NCBI GenBank assembly: GCA_002782905.1
Contig: PFJA01000117.1
Location: forward strand, 20,298-40,968
Source of the DNA: Lysobacterales bacterium CG_4_10_14_3_um_filter_64_11
GTDB taxonomy: Bacteria; Pseudomonadota; Gammaproteobacteria; Xanthomonadales; Xanthomonadaceae
Length of the DNA: 20,671 nt
Direction: 5' to 3'
A program made the translations under genes and the position numbers. Below, in pieces: positions 1 through 6,669 of the stretch. Under the pieces are notes generated by a model. It was not told where the DNA came from, did no database searches, and saw nothing but the letters and a program-made list of their open reading frames with translations. Position 1 is the first letter of the stretch, and each line of letters begins with the position of its first letter.

Positions 1-2000
1 TCTTCGCTGCGAATCGGGATGTTTTGCAGATTTGGATCACTGGAACTCAGCCGCCCGGTTGCCGCACCGGCCTGGTGATAGCTGGTGTGCACACGTCCGG
101 TTTGCGGGTTGATCATCTCCGGCAACTTGTCGGTGTAGGTCGAACGCAGCTTGGCGAGCGCACGAAAATCCAGAATCAGGCGTGGCAGCGGATGATCCGC
201 GGCAATCGCCTCCAGCGCTTCCTCGTTGGTGCTGGGCTGGCCTTTCGGCGTTTTCACCTCCGCGCGCAGACCCAACTCGGCGAACAGGATCGCCTGCAGC
301 TGCTTGGGCGATTCCAGATTGAAGCTGCGCCCGGCGATGGTGTGGGCTTCGTTCTGCAGCTGATGCATGCGTTTGCCAAGGTCCTGGCTCTGCCGGCGCA
401 GATTCTCTGCATCGATACACACGCCGTTGGCCTCGATCCGCGCCAGCACCGGCACCAGCGGCATTTCGATATCGCGGTACACGCGTTGCAGCGCGGGCTC
501 GGCGGCGAGCCGCGGTGACAACACCCGATGCAGGCGCAAGGTGATATCGGCATCCTCGCCAGCGTATTGGGTAGCGGTATCGAGATCGACCTGGGCAAAC
601 GAAAGCTGCTTGTTGCCCTTGCCCGCCACTTGCTCGAAGGTGGTGGTGGTGTAGCCCAGGTAATTGCGCGCCAGCGAATCCATGTCGTGGCGGCTGGCGG
701 TGGCGTTTAGCACAAAACTTTCGAGCAGGGTGTCGTCGTGATAGCCGGCCAACTCGACACCATGGCGGCGCAGGATGTGCATGTCGTATTTGCCATGCTG
801 GCCGAGCTTGGCAATCGTGGCGTCCTCCAGGATCGGGCGCAGGCGATCGAGCACTTCACGCATCGGCAATTGTTCCGGCACACCCGGATAATTGTGCGCC
901 AGCGGGATGTAGGCGGCCTTGCCGGTTTCGACAGCGAGGCTGATTCCGACCAGCCCGGCGCGCATCGGGTCCAACGCATCGGTTTCGCTGTCGATGCAGA
1001 CCAGTTCCGCCGTACCCAGGCGATCGACCCAGGCATCCAGTTGTGCCCGCGTCAGCACGTTTTCGTAGGCACCTTTCACTGCCAGCTCGGGTGCCGGGGT
1101 GGGCAGGCGCGATGGGCTGGCCGATACGCCGGGCGCGGCGTCCTTGCGCGTGACCGCACTGCCATCCAGATCGCGCAGTGCAGCGTTGAAGCCATGGCGC
1201 GTATATAGCGCACGCAATTGCTCACCGTGCCGCTCGCGCAAGTGCAGATCGGTCGGTGCTTGTGCCAGCGCGACATCGGTTTTTATGGTGATCAACTGCC
1301 GGTTCAGCGGCAGCCGTGGCAACGCTTCACGCAGATTTTCCCCGACCTTGCCGCCGATCGCATCGGCGTGCGCAATCACCGCCTCCAGTGTGCCGTATTC
1401 GCCCAGCCACTTGGCGGCGGTCTTTGGGCCGCATTTGTCGACGCCGGGGATGTTGTCGACGGTGTCGCCCATCAGCGCCAGCAGATCGACGATCTGATCT
1501 GGACGCACGCCAAACTTGTCGCGCACCCCAGCGTCATCGAGCACACTGCCGTTCATGGTGTTGGTCAGCATGATGCCGGGCCGCACCAGTTGCGCAAAAT
1601 CCTTGTCGCCGGTGGAGATCGTGACCTCGATCCCGGCAGCGGCCGCCTGCAACGCCAAGGTACCGATCACATCGTCCGCTTCCACGCCCGATTCGCGCAG
1701 AATCGGAAAACCCAGCGCCTCGACGATCTGCATCATCGGCTCGATCTGGGCGCGCAAGTCGTCCGGCATCGGCGGCCGCTGCGCCTTGTATGCCGGGTAC
1801 ATCGCGTCGCGGAAGGTCGGCCCCGGCGCATCGACCACGAACGCCGCGTAATCGGGCTTTTCGCGCAGCGTCGCGCGCAACATGTTGAGCACCCCAAGCA
1901 ATGCCCCGGTCGGCGCACCATCGGGCGCAGTCAGCGGCGGCAGGGCATGGAATGCCCGATACAGATAACTGGAACCGTCAATCAGGACAAGGCGTGGCAT
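1..2000 (-). CDS. polA: DNA polymerase I, N-terminal two thirds (3' end of gene beyond left edge)
   Basis: The protein fills gaps, removes Okazaki primers and takes part in excision repair. The frame is open from the ATG at 1998-2000 to the left edge, about 666 codons. In order it shows the 5'-3' nuclease domain (LIDGSSYLYRAFHALPPL near the N-terminus, then GVEADDVIGTLA, STGDKDFAQLV, GDTVDNIPGV), the 3'-5' exonuclease domain with an intact D-x-E (D337, E339 in IDSETD), KYD and YAGEDAD motifs, and the start of the polymerase domain (TGRLSSSDPNLQNIPIRSE at the edge, corresponding to E. coli R668-R682). Polymerase motifs A to C lie outside the window. Proofreading residues look intact, unlike in some Pol I enzymes. 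An in-frame ATG five codons upstream (2013-2015) is an alternative start; neither has a clear ribosome-binding site. The gene is divergent from the DUF2782 gene across about 137 bp. The same two genes are neighbours in Pseudomonas. Confidence 0.97.
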   Translation of the reverse strand, partial: MPRLVLIDGSSYLYRAFHALPPLTAPDGAPTGALLGVLNMLRATLREKPDYAAFVVDAPGPTFRDAMYPAYKAQRPPMPDDLRAQIEPMMQIVEALGFPILRESGVEADDVIGTLALQAAAAGIEVTISTGDKDFAQLVRPGIMLTNTMNGSVLDDAGVRDKFGVRPDQIVDLLALMGDTVDNIPGVDKCGPKTAAKWLGEYGTLEAVIAHADAIGGKVGENLREALPRLPLNRQLITIKTDVALAQAPTDLHLRERHGEQLRALYTRHGFNAALRDLDGSAVTRKDAAPGVSASPSRLPTPAPELAVKGAYENVLTRAQLDAWVDRLGTAELVCIDSETDALDPMRAGLVGISLAVETGKAAYIPLAHNYPGVPEQLPMREVLDRLRPILEDATIAKLGQHGKYDMHILRRHGVELAGYHDDTLLESFVLNATASRHDMDSLARNYLGYTTTTFEQVAGKGNKQLSFAQVDLDTATQYAGEDADITLRLHRVLSPRLAAEPALQRVYRDIEMPLVPVLARIEANGVCIDAENLRRQSQDLGKRMHQLQNEAHTIAGRSFNLESPKQLQAILFAELGLRAEVKTPKGQPSTNEEALEAIAADHPLPRLILDFRALAKLRSTYTDKLPEMINPQTGRVHTSYHQAGAATGRLSSSDPNLQNIPIRSE

Positions 2001-2137
2001 CGGCTGGTTACCCATCTGCCGGCGCTGCGGCGTAAGCTGTATGGTATCGCGCCTTGCCACCGCGCTTGAGTGCGTAGCGCCGATTTGCCATGCTGACGCA
2101 CAGCCTTGCCGCACGCCGCCATATGAAGGAGTCCATC

Positions 2138-2524
2138 ATGCGCATCGCGTTCCTGCTTCTCGCCCTGAGCCCGATTGCACTGGCCCAGACCCCAATGCCG
2201 AAATCCGACCCGGCGTTGCCGCCACCCGACCTCGGTGATCAAGGTGTCGGCGCCGCAGTCCCGGAAACGGCTTCGCAATACCTGCAAAACGACAAGGTGA
2301 AGGAGCAATACGATCCCGACCCCAATCTCACCCTGCGCATCGGCCCGAACGGCGACAAGATCGAAGAGTACCGCCAGAATGGCCGCATCGTCATGGTCAA
2401 GGTCACCCCCAAGCGCGGCGCGACGTATTATTTCCGCGATACCGACAATGACGGCAAAATCGATTTTTCCGATTCCAACAGCAATGTCGCGCCGGTGTAT
2501 TTCAAGATCTATGAGTGGGAATGA
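2138..2524 (+). CDS. Secreted DUF2782 family protein
   Basis: A 128-residue protein of unknown function. I assign it to DUF2782 from its size, its position next to polA and its C-terminal pattern (RIGPNGDKIEEY, then YYFRDTDNDGKIDF). The start is the ATG at 2138, chosen because AAGGAG lies six bases upstream and because it gives a clean signal peptide (MRIAFLLLALSPIALA, cleavage before QT). Starts at 2090 or 2123 would spoil that peptide. A proline-rich linker follows (residues about 19-32), then a basic and acidic region. The segment DTDNDGKID resembles a calcium-binding loop of the DxDxDG type; this is only a resemblance. The protein is probably periplasmic. It is transcribed away from polA. 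Confidence 0.85.
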   Translation: MRIAFLLLALSPIALAQTPMPKSDPALPPPDLGDQGVGAAVPETASQYLQNDKVKEQYDPDPNLTLRIGPNGDKIEEYRQNGRIVMVKVTPKRGATYYFRDTDNDGKIDFSDSNSNVAPVYFKIYEWE

Positions 2525-2550
2525 GCGAAACTCCAAGCAAGCCCCGTCCT

Positions 2551-2634
2551 TTATTGCGAGCGCAGCAAAGCAATCCAGTGCATGGATTCATGCGCAACAT
2601 CCGGATTGCCGCGTCGCTGCACTCCTCGTAATGG
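2551..2634. repeat. Dispersed inverted repeat, degenerate copy of the TTGCGAG...CAATCCAG family
   Basis: The left arm (2552-2578, TATTGCGAGCGCAGCAAAGC then AATCCAG) and the right arm (2601-2633, CCGGATTGCC...CTCGTAATGG) are roughly inverted, with a spacer of about 22 bases. The same family recurs at 11087-11173. This copy has several arm mismatches, so it is the older or more diverged one. It fills most of the gap between the DUF2782 gene and the carbonic anhydrase-like gene, where its transcript could form a hairpin. Confidence 0.75.
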
Positions 2635-2686
2635 CAGCTTGTTCAGAGCGCCCTGAGTTCGTGCTGCGAGCCGAGGTGCGACCGGC

Positions 2687-3232
2687 ATGACGCTACGCCC
2701 CTATCTCGACCACCTGCCGCAACTGGGTGAGCGCGTTTATGTCGATCCCGCCGCCACCGTCATCGGCGATGTCGTGTTGGGCGACGACACCTCGTTATGG
2801 CCGGGCGCCGTGGTTCGTGGCGATGTCAATTTCATCCGCGTCGGGGCGCGCTGCAACCTGCAGGATGGCTGCATCGTGCATGTCAGCCACGACGGCCCGC
2901 ACGCCAAACGTGGCGGCTTTGCCACTTGCATCGGCGACGATGTCACCATCGGCCACGGCGCCCTCATCCACGCCTGCGTCATCGAAGATGCCTGCCTGAT
3001 CGGCATGGGCGCGATCGTGCTCGATGGCGCTGTCGTGCATCGGCACGGCTTCGTCGGCGCCGGTGCGGTGATAGCGCCAGGCAAGGTCGTCGGCAGCGGT
3101 GAACTGTGGCTCGGCAACCCGGCACGCTGTGCGCGCCGGCTATCGGACGCGGAGATCGAAAGCCTGTACTACTCGGCGCAGCATTACCTGCGACTCAAGG
3201 ATCGCTACCTGACTCGGTCCGCGCCGAGGTAG
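2687..3232 (+). CDS. Gamma-class carbonic anhydrase-like hexapeptide-repeat protein (YrdA type)
   Basis: A 181-residue left-handed beta-helix protein, close to the length of E. coli YrdA (184). The three zinc-ligand histidines of the gamma class are present at H65 (CIVHVSH), H90 and H95 (IGHGALIHAC), with the family's five-residue spacing between the last two. R44, D46 and Q59 match the conserved Arg, Asp and Gln near the active site of Cam. It lacks the acidic loop that carries Cam's proton-shuttle glutamate, as YrdA-type proteins usually do, so measurable carbonic anhydrase activity is uncertain. Hexapeptide repeats run from about residue 20 to 150 and end in the typical LWLGNPARCARRLSDAE. 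The protein is cytoplasmic and probably trimeric. The start at 2687 has only a weak upstream purine stretch. The zeta-toxin stump on the other strand overlaps the last codons. Confidence 0.93.
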   Translation: MTLRPYLDHLPQLGERVYVDPAATVIGDVVLGDDTSLWPGAVVRGDVNFIRVGARCNLQDGCIVHVSHDGPHAKRGGFATCIGDDVTIGHGALIHACVIEDACLIGMGAIVLDGAVVHRHGFVGAGAVIAPGKVVGSGELWLGNPARCARRLSDAEIESLYYSAQHYLRLKDRYLTRSAPR

Positions 3233-3304
3233 CGCAGAGCCGCTGATCGAACTCTTGCCTGCGCCGTTGACGCCGACCAGTACCAACAGCACAGGGCGCG
3301 CCAT
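3140..3304 (-). pseudogene. Truncated zeta-toxin-like kinase, N-terminal stump with Walker A
   Basis: A 54-codon frame begins at the ATG at 3302-3304, which overlaps the antitoxin's TGA (TGATG). It opens with MARPVLLVLVGVNGAGKSS. This is a beta strand plus P-loop (G11 to S18), of the form that begins zeta toxin / UDP-GlcNAc kinase proteins. Resemblance continues to about residue 28 (SGSALPRRG) and then stops. From there the frame is merely the antisense of the carbonic anhydrase gene, and it ends at a TAG inside that gene. About 200 residues of a normal zeta kinase are missing, including the catalytic Asp, the substrate site and Walker B. The stump cannot be an active toxin. Assignment to the zeta family rests on about 28 residues, so another P-loop kinase is possible. 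Confidence 0.7.
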
Positions 3305-3651
3305 CAATGGCGTGCCGCCACCCTCGCTTCGCCGCCCAGCTTGGCGGGCTGTCGCAACAGGGTACGCAGGCGTCCACCGGCATCATCGGTCTGCACCACA
3401 GCGAGGCGCTCATCGAAACGTTGGCGCAGTGCGTCAAGCATGGCCTCGCGCGGCATCGCAGCGTCGCGCAGGGCCTGCACGATGGTGTCGTAATCGGCAA
3501 TCGACAACATTACCGCGTCTGGCGCGTTGTGGTGGGTGACTACCAACTTGCCGCTGCGCGCCACGGCTGTCATGCAACCGACCTTCTTCACATCGGAGAC
3601 CGGCGCGTGCGGCAGCTTGGCGATGGCGTCGAGATTCAAGGCCAGCGGCAT
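3304..3651 (-). CDS. Phd/YefM-family antitoxin, now without a complete toxin
   Basis: A 115-residue protein with the Phd/YefM pattern: VSDVKKVGCMTAVARSGKL followed by VVTHHNAPDAVMLSIADY (residues about 19-53). This is the dimerising, operator-binding fold of this antitoxin class. The long charged C-terminal half (PREAMLDALRQRFDERLAVV...) would be the toxin-wrapping tail. The ATG at 3649-3651 is chosen over upstream in-frame starts because GGAG lies seven bases before it and homology begins there. The stop codon overlaps the start of the zeta-toxin stump, so the two were once translationally coupled. Phd-type antitoxins usually pair with Doc, YoeB or other small toxins. Pairing with a zeta-type kinase is inferred only from this overlap. 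The gene appears intact and could still act as a DNA-binding repressor. Confidence 0.85.
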   Translation of the reverse strand: MPLALNLDAIAKLPHAPVSDVKKVGCMTAVARSGKLVVTHHNAPDAVMLSIADYDTIVQALRDAAMPREAMLDALRQRFDERLAVVQTDDAGGRLRTLLRQPAKLGGEARVAARH

Positions 3652-3758
3652 GGCAGCGCTCCAGTCGGCAGGTGAACAAAGGCCATGGTACCCACTGGTC
3701 TTGTTTTCGGCCGCCGGCCGCGCACGCGGCACGGACCGGGGCCGAGCGATGTTTATGA

Positions 3759-5453
3759 CTACGGCGCAGCGCGTTCGTTGTCGCTGAGCGCACGCGTGGC
3801 ACGAAAGGCGTTGCCCTGGTACCAGTTCGGCCATTGCCCGGAACCCGCAATCACCCAGCCAACCCCATACAAGGCGTTGATATCCTGCACCACGCCGCGC
3901 AGATCCCAGTTCGGGTCGAACTGATCGGCCGGCTGGTGGTAACGGTTGAGCAGGTAATCCTGAGTCGCCTTGGCAACATACTCCTTGCCGTGTTCTAGGT
4001 TGTCGGTGCCGCCCTTGGCGTACAGCGCCGGCACGCCGGCTTTGGCGAAGTTGAAGTGATCGGAGCGGAAGTAATAGCCCTTTTCCGGCGCGTCCTCTGC
4101 CACCAGCGTACGGCCCTGCTTGCCGGCGATATCGGCCAGGATGTCTTCCAGCTCTGAATTGCCCTTGCCAATCACTACCATGTCGCGGGTTGGGCCGAGC
4201 ACCGGCATCGCATCAAGGTTGATCACCGCCGCCGTTTTGGCCAACGGCAACACCGGCTGCATGGTGTAGTAGCGCGAGCCAAGCAGGCCCGATTCTTCCA
4301 GCGTTACCGCCACAAACAACACCGAGCGCTCGGGCGCCGGGCTCTGGGTGACGAACGCCTCGGCAATTTCGAGCATGCCGGCTACACCGCTGGCGTTGTC
4401 GATCGCGCCGTTGTAGATGGTGTCGCCTGCTTCGCCTGCATGCGTGCCGAGGTGATCCCAGTGCGCCATGTAGATCACCGCTTCGTCCGGCCGGCTGCTG
4501 CCCGGCAACAGGCCAAGCACGTTGTGTGATTGGGTCTGATTCAGACGGGTAGCGAGGGTGGTCGTCAAGGTGGCATCAAGTGGCACCGCCTTGAAACCAC
4601 GCTGGTTGGCGGCGCGGCGCAGCGCGTCCAGATCGAGGCCGGCGGCGGTGAACAGGCGGTTGGCGGCATCGCCGCTGAGCCAACCCTGCGCCGGCAGGCG
4701 CGGATCGCTGTCCACCGTACGCGGCAGATCGAACTGCGGGCCCGACCAACTGTTCTGCACCACGCCCCAGCCATAACCGGCGCCGGCATCGTCATGGATG
4801 ATCAACGCGGCACTGGCGCCCTGACGCGCGGCCTCATCGAACTTGTAGGTCCAGCGCCCGTAATAGGTCATGCGCTTGCCCTCGAACAGGGATTCATCGC
4901 CAGCATGAAAGCCCGGATCGTTGACCAGCATGACCACAGTTTTGCCGTTCACGTCGATCCCGGCGTAATCATTCCAGCCCTGCTCCGGCGCATTGACGCC
5001 GTAACCGACGAAGACCACAGAACTGTTTTCAATCGCCACCGCGGCCTGCTCGGCGCGGCTGCCGATCACCATGTCGCTAGCAAACGCAAAGTCCAGCGCC
5101 TCGCCCTTCACCTGCACCGCCAAGTGCGCGGCAGGATCGACTTCCGATTCGACCATCGGCACGGTTTGCAGGTAGCGATCGCCATTGCCGGGCTTCAGCC
5201 CGAGCCGCTCGAACTGCGCCTGGATGTACTGCACCGTGAGTTGCTCGCCGGCACTGCCTGGGGCACGGCCAGCGAACGCATCGGATGCCAGCGTGCGCAC
5301 ATGGGCGCTGAAATCTTCCGCCGACACCTCCGGCCCGAAGCCATGGCTGGCTGGCGCAACAACGACCTCCGCCGCGCCATGCTCGGGCGCAGTCGGAGAA
5401 CAGGCGGCCAGCATGAGGCTGGTAGCCAGGCAGGGAAACGCATAACGATTCAT
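3759..5453 (-). CDS. M28 family zinc aminopeptidase-like lipoprotein with PA domain
   Basis: A 564-residue exported peptidase. The N-terminus MNRYAFPCLATSLMLAAC is a lipoprotein signal with lipobox LAAC (Cys18), so it is probably tethered to the outer membrane facing the periplasm. A protease-associated (PA) domain lies near residues 130-260 (VVFVGYGVNAPEQGWNDYAG). The M28 catalytic domain follows with all expected dizinc ligands: H331-x-D333 (AHWDHLGTH), D352 (IDNASG), E386-E387 (TLEESGLLGS), D414 (NLDAM) and H466 (RSDHFNFAKAG). The likely role is release of N-terminal amino acids from peptides for nutrition. The ATG at 5451-5453 is preferred to a GTG two codons upstream because GAGG sits about eight bases before the ATG. 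The gene is probably monocistronic; about 107 bp separate its stop from the antitoxin start. Confidence 0.93.
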   Translation of the reverse strand: MNRYAFPCLATSLMLAACSPTAPEHGAAEVVVAPASHGFGPEVSAEDFSAHVRTLASDAFAGRAPGSAGEQLTVQYIQAQFERLGLKPGNGDRYLQTVPMVESEVDPAAHLAVQVKGEALDFAFASDMVIGSRAEQAAVAIENSSVVFVGYGVNAPEQGWNDYAGIDVNGKTVVMLVNDPGFHAGDESLFEGKRMTYYGRWTYKFDEAARQGASAALIIHDDAGAGYGWGVVQNSWSGPQFDLPRTVDSDPRLPAQGWLSGDAANRLFTAAGLDLDALRRAANQRGFKAVPLDATLTTTLATRLNQTQSHNVLGLLPGSSRPDEAVIYMAHWDHLGTHAGEAGDTIYNGAIDNASGVAGMLEIAEAFVTQSPAPERSVLFVAVTLEESGLLGSRYYTMQPVLPLAKTAAVINLDAMPVLGPTRDMVVIGKGNSELEDILADIAGKQGRTLVAEDAPEKGYYFRSDHFNFAKAGVPALYAKGGTDNLEHGKEYVAKATQDYLLNRYHQPADQFDPNWDLRGVVQDINALYGVGWVIAGSGQWPNWYQGNAFRATRALSDNERAAP

Positions 5454-5480
5454 GGGCACACCTCAAGTCGGCAAACCCCG

Positions 5481-5486
5481 ATTGTA
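5481..5486 (-). promoter_or_regulatory. Possible -10 box (TACAAT) for the M28 peptidase gene
   Basis: On the minus strand TACAAT lies about 28 bases before the ATG, leaving room for a short leader containing GAGG. No good -35 hexamer is visible at the usual distance, so the call rests on the -10 match and its position alone. Confidence 0.35.
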
Positions 5487-5660
5487 CGGTCTACCGTTGC
5501 CTTGAGGGCCAGTGCAGCATGGGGAACGTCTCGAAGCCGTCACGAGCGACCCGAGCGCAAGGTGCAGCTTCACTTCCCTGCTACGCGGCTCGCTCGGTCG
5601 AGTCGCTGAAAAAATGGGCCAGAGTCGATTGCTACTTACAAGCCAGAACCCCCCTCGGCT
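5487..5660. other. Intergenic stretch with loose inverted symmetry, no gene seen
   Basis: This forms part of the 450-bp gap between the M28 gene and the VNG-repeat gene. It holds GAGCGACCCGAGCG near 5547 and CGCTCGGTCGAGTCGC near 5590, which are partly inverted copies of each other about 30 bases apart. They may be a further degenerate dispersed repeat. A long plus-strand open frame covering the region carries no recognisable domain, and most of it is antisense to the VNG-repeat gene, so I do not call it. Confidence 0.4.
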
Positions 5661-5748
5661 CGTCATTCCCGCGAAAGCGGGAATCCAGTGATTTCAGAAG
5701 ATTGAGCAAGAGCGAGGCACTGGATGCGCGCTTTCGCGGGCATGACGG
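5661..5748. repeat. Dispersed inverted repeat, CGTCATTCCCGCGAAAGCGG family
   Basis: The left arm (5661-5690) reads CGTCATTCCCGCGAAAGCGG then GAATCCAGTG. The right arm (5718-5748) is its near-perfect inverse, CACTGGATGCGCGCTTTCGC then GGGCATGACGG, with a spacer of about 27 bases. The left arm also contains its own smaller palindrome, TTCCCGC-GAAA-GCGGGAA. ATTCCCGCG...GCGGGAAT elements of this type are widely scattered in proteobacterial intergenic regions and behave as non-autonomous mobile repeats. Confidence 0.88.
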
Positions 5749-5762
5749 CGCTAGAGTACGTG

Positions 5763-5798
5763 CCATTCGGGTTTCCATTCGGGTCTTTCCATTCGGGT
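5763..5798 (+). repeat. Three tandem copies of CCATTCGGGT
   Basis: CCATTCGGGT occurs at 5763-5772, 5775-5784 and 5789-5798, separated by 2 and 4 bases. The spacing of 12 and 14 bases is close to one helical turn, so the copies would sit on about the same face of the DNA. No gene starts nearby: the closest coding end is the VNG-repeat stop at 5906. A regulatory role is therefore not evident. Confidence 0.6.
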
Positions 5799-5905
5799 CA
5801 GAGTCGGTTTTCGCCAGTACCGCACGATCCAACAGGCCGACGGATTCCTTGGCGTTCTTGGCGAGAGATGTGCTTCTTCACAACACAGTCGCTGACAAGA
5901 AGCCC

Positions 5906-6571
5906 CTATTCCGCAGGCGGCTGCTCGCCGCTGTAGGCTTTCGCCGTAGCGCCGGTGACCTTGCCCACGGTAGCGCTGTCGTGCACCCACAGCTCGACCT
6001 CGCGCTTGAACACCAGCTCGCCTTCCACCTTGGAATTGGCGCCGATCACCACTTTCGGCACGCGCGGCTTGCCAAACGAAAACAGGCTCCAGCTATGCGA
6101 TTGCTCGATCATGATGTCGCCGCGCACCAGCGAACCGTTGCCGAGCACGATATCGCCATTGACGGTTTTGATCGCACCGGCCACCGCATGATCGAGGCGA
6201 ATCGCGCCATTGACGGTTTCCGCACGGCCTGTGACGCTCGCGCCGCTGGCCAGGGTGATGGAGCCATTGACGGTTTCCACATACCCATCGATCACCGCGT
6301 CGGTAGCGATGCGAATACCGCCATTCACCGCTTCCAGATGCCCGACCCGCGCCTTGGAACCGACGGTGATGCTGCCATTGACCGTTTCCGCGCTGTCGGC
6401 GCTGACGCCATCTTCAATGCGGATCGCGCCGTTGACGGTTTCCAGCGAACCGTAGCTTTCCCCGGCACTGGCGACGATGGCGCCATTGACCTTGTCGATA
6501 TCCTTGCCCTCGGCGTGAACCACGCCCACCGCGACCAGCAACCCCATGCACAGCAATGCGATACGAAACAT
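5906..6571 (-). CDS. Exported protein with seven 18-residue VNG repeats (predicted beta-helix)
   Basis: A 221-residue protein of unknown function. Residues 1-20 are a signal peptide (MFRIALLCMGLLVAVGVVHA). The mature part contains seven copies of a unit of the form ETVNGAIRI-x(9), with VNG at residues 28, 46, 64, 82, 101, 120 and 137. That is a period of 17 to 19 residues, the length expected for one turn of a parallel beta-helix, as in bactofilins and DUF4097-like proteins. After residue 150 the repeat gives way to a segment with a hydrophobic and aromatic patch (SHSWSLFSFGKP) and one more helical-looking stretch. The ATG at 6569-6571 has GGGGA upstream and yields the signal peptide; longer in-frame starts do not. 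It is divergent from gpmI. It is probably periplasmic or surface-exposed; no catalytic motif is visible. Confidence 0.85.
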   Translation of the reverse strand: MFRIALLCMGLLVAVGVVHAEGKDIDKVNGAIVASAGESYGSLETVNGAIRIEDGVSADSAETVNGSITVGSKARVGHLEAVNGGIRIATDAVIDGYVETVNGSITLASGASVTGRAETVNGAIRLDHAVAGAIKTVNGDIVLGNGSLVRGDIMIEQSHSWSLFSFGKPRVPKVVIGANSKVEGELVFKREVELWVHDSATVGKVTGATAKAYSGEQPPAE

Positions 6572-6631
6572 GTTCGTTCCCCGAAGTTGAGCGTGCCCGG
6601 CAACGATGCCACCGCCGTGCCAAGGCATGGG

Positions 6632-6637
6632 TACAAT
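6632..6637 (+). promoter_or_regulatory. Possible -10 box (TACAAT) for gpmI
   Basis: TACAAT lies about 32 bases upstream of the gpmI start in the 98-bp divergent region shared with the VNG-repeat gene. The same hexamer occurs before the M28 gene. No clear -35 element is seen. Confidence 0.35.
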
Positions 6638-6669
6638 CACCCATCGCCTGACAAAACGCCTGTGCCGAA

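Noticed and set aside
3685..3750. GC-rich palindrome (CGGCCGCCGGCCG) after the M28 gene as a terminator
   Set aside because: No T-run follows in the direction of transcription, and short GC palindromes are common in this DNA.
4530..5609. Plus-strand open frame of 359 codons
   Set aside because: Antisense to the M28 peptidase, which has all its metal ligands and a lipoprotein signal.
6100..6500. Regularly spaced DNA repeats that could suggest a CRISPR array
   Set aside because: The recurring GCCATTGACGGTTTC blocks are spaced by whole codons and encode the VNG protein repeat. The intervening DNA is coding and not unique spacers.
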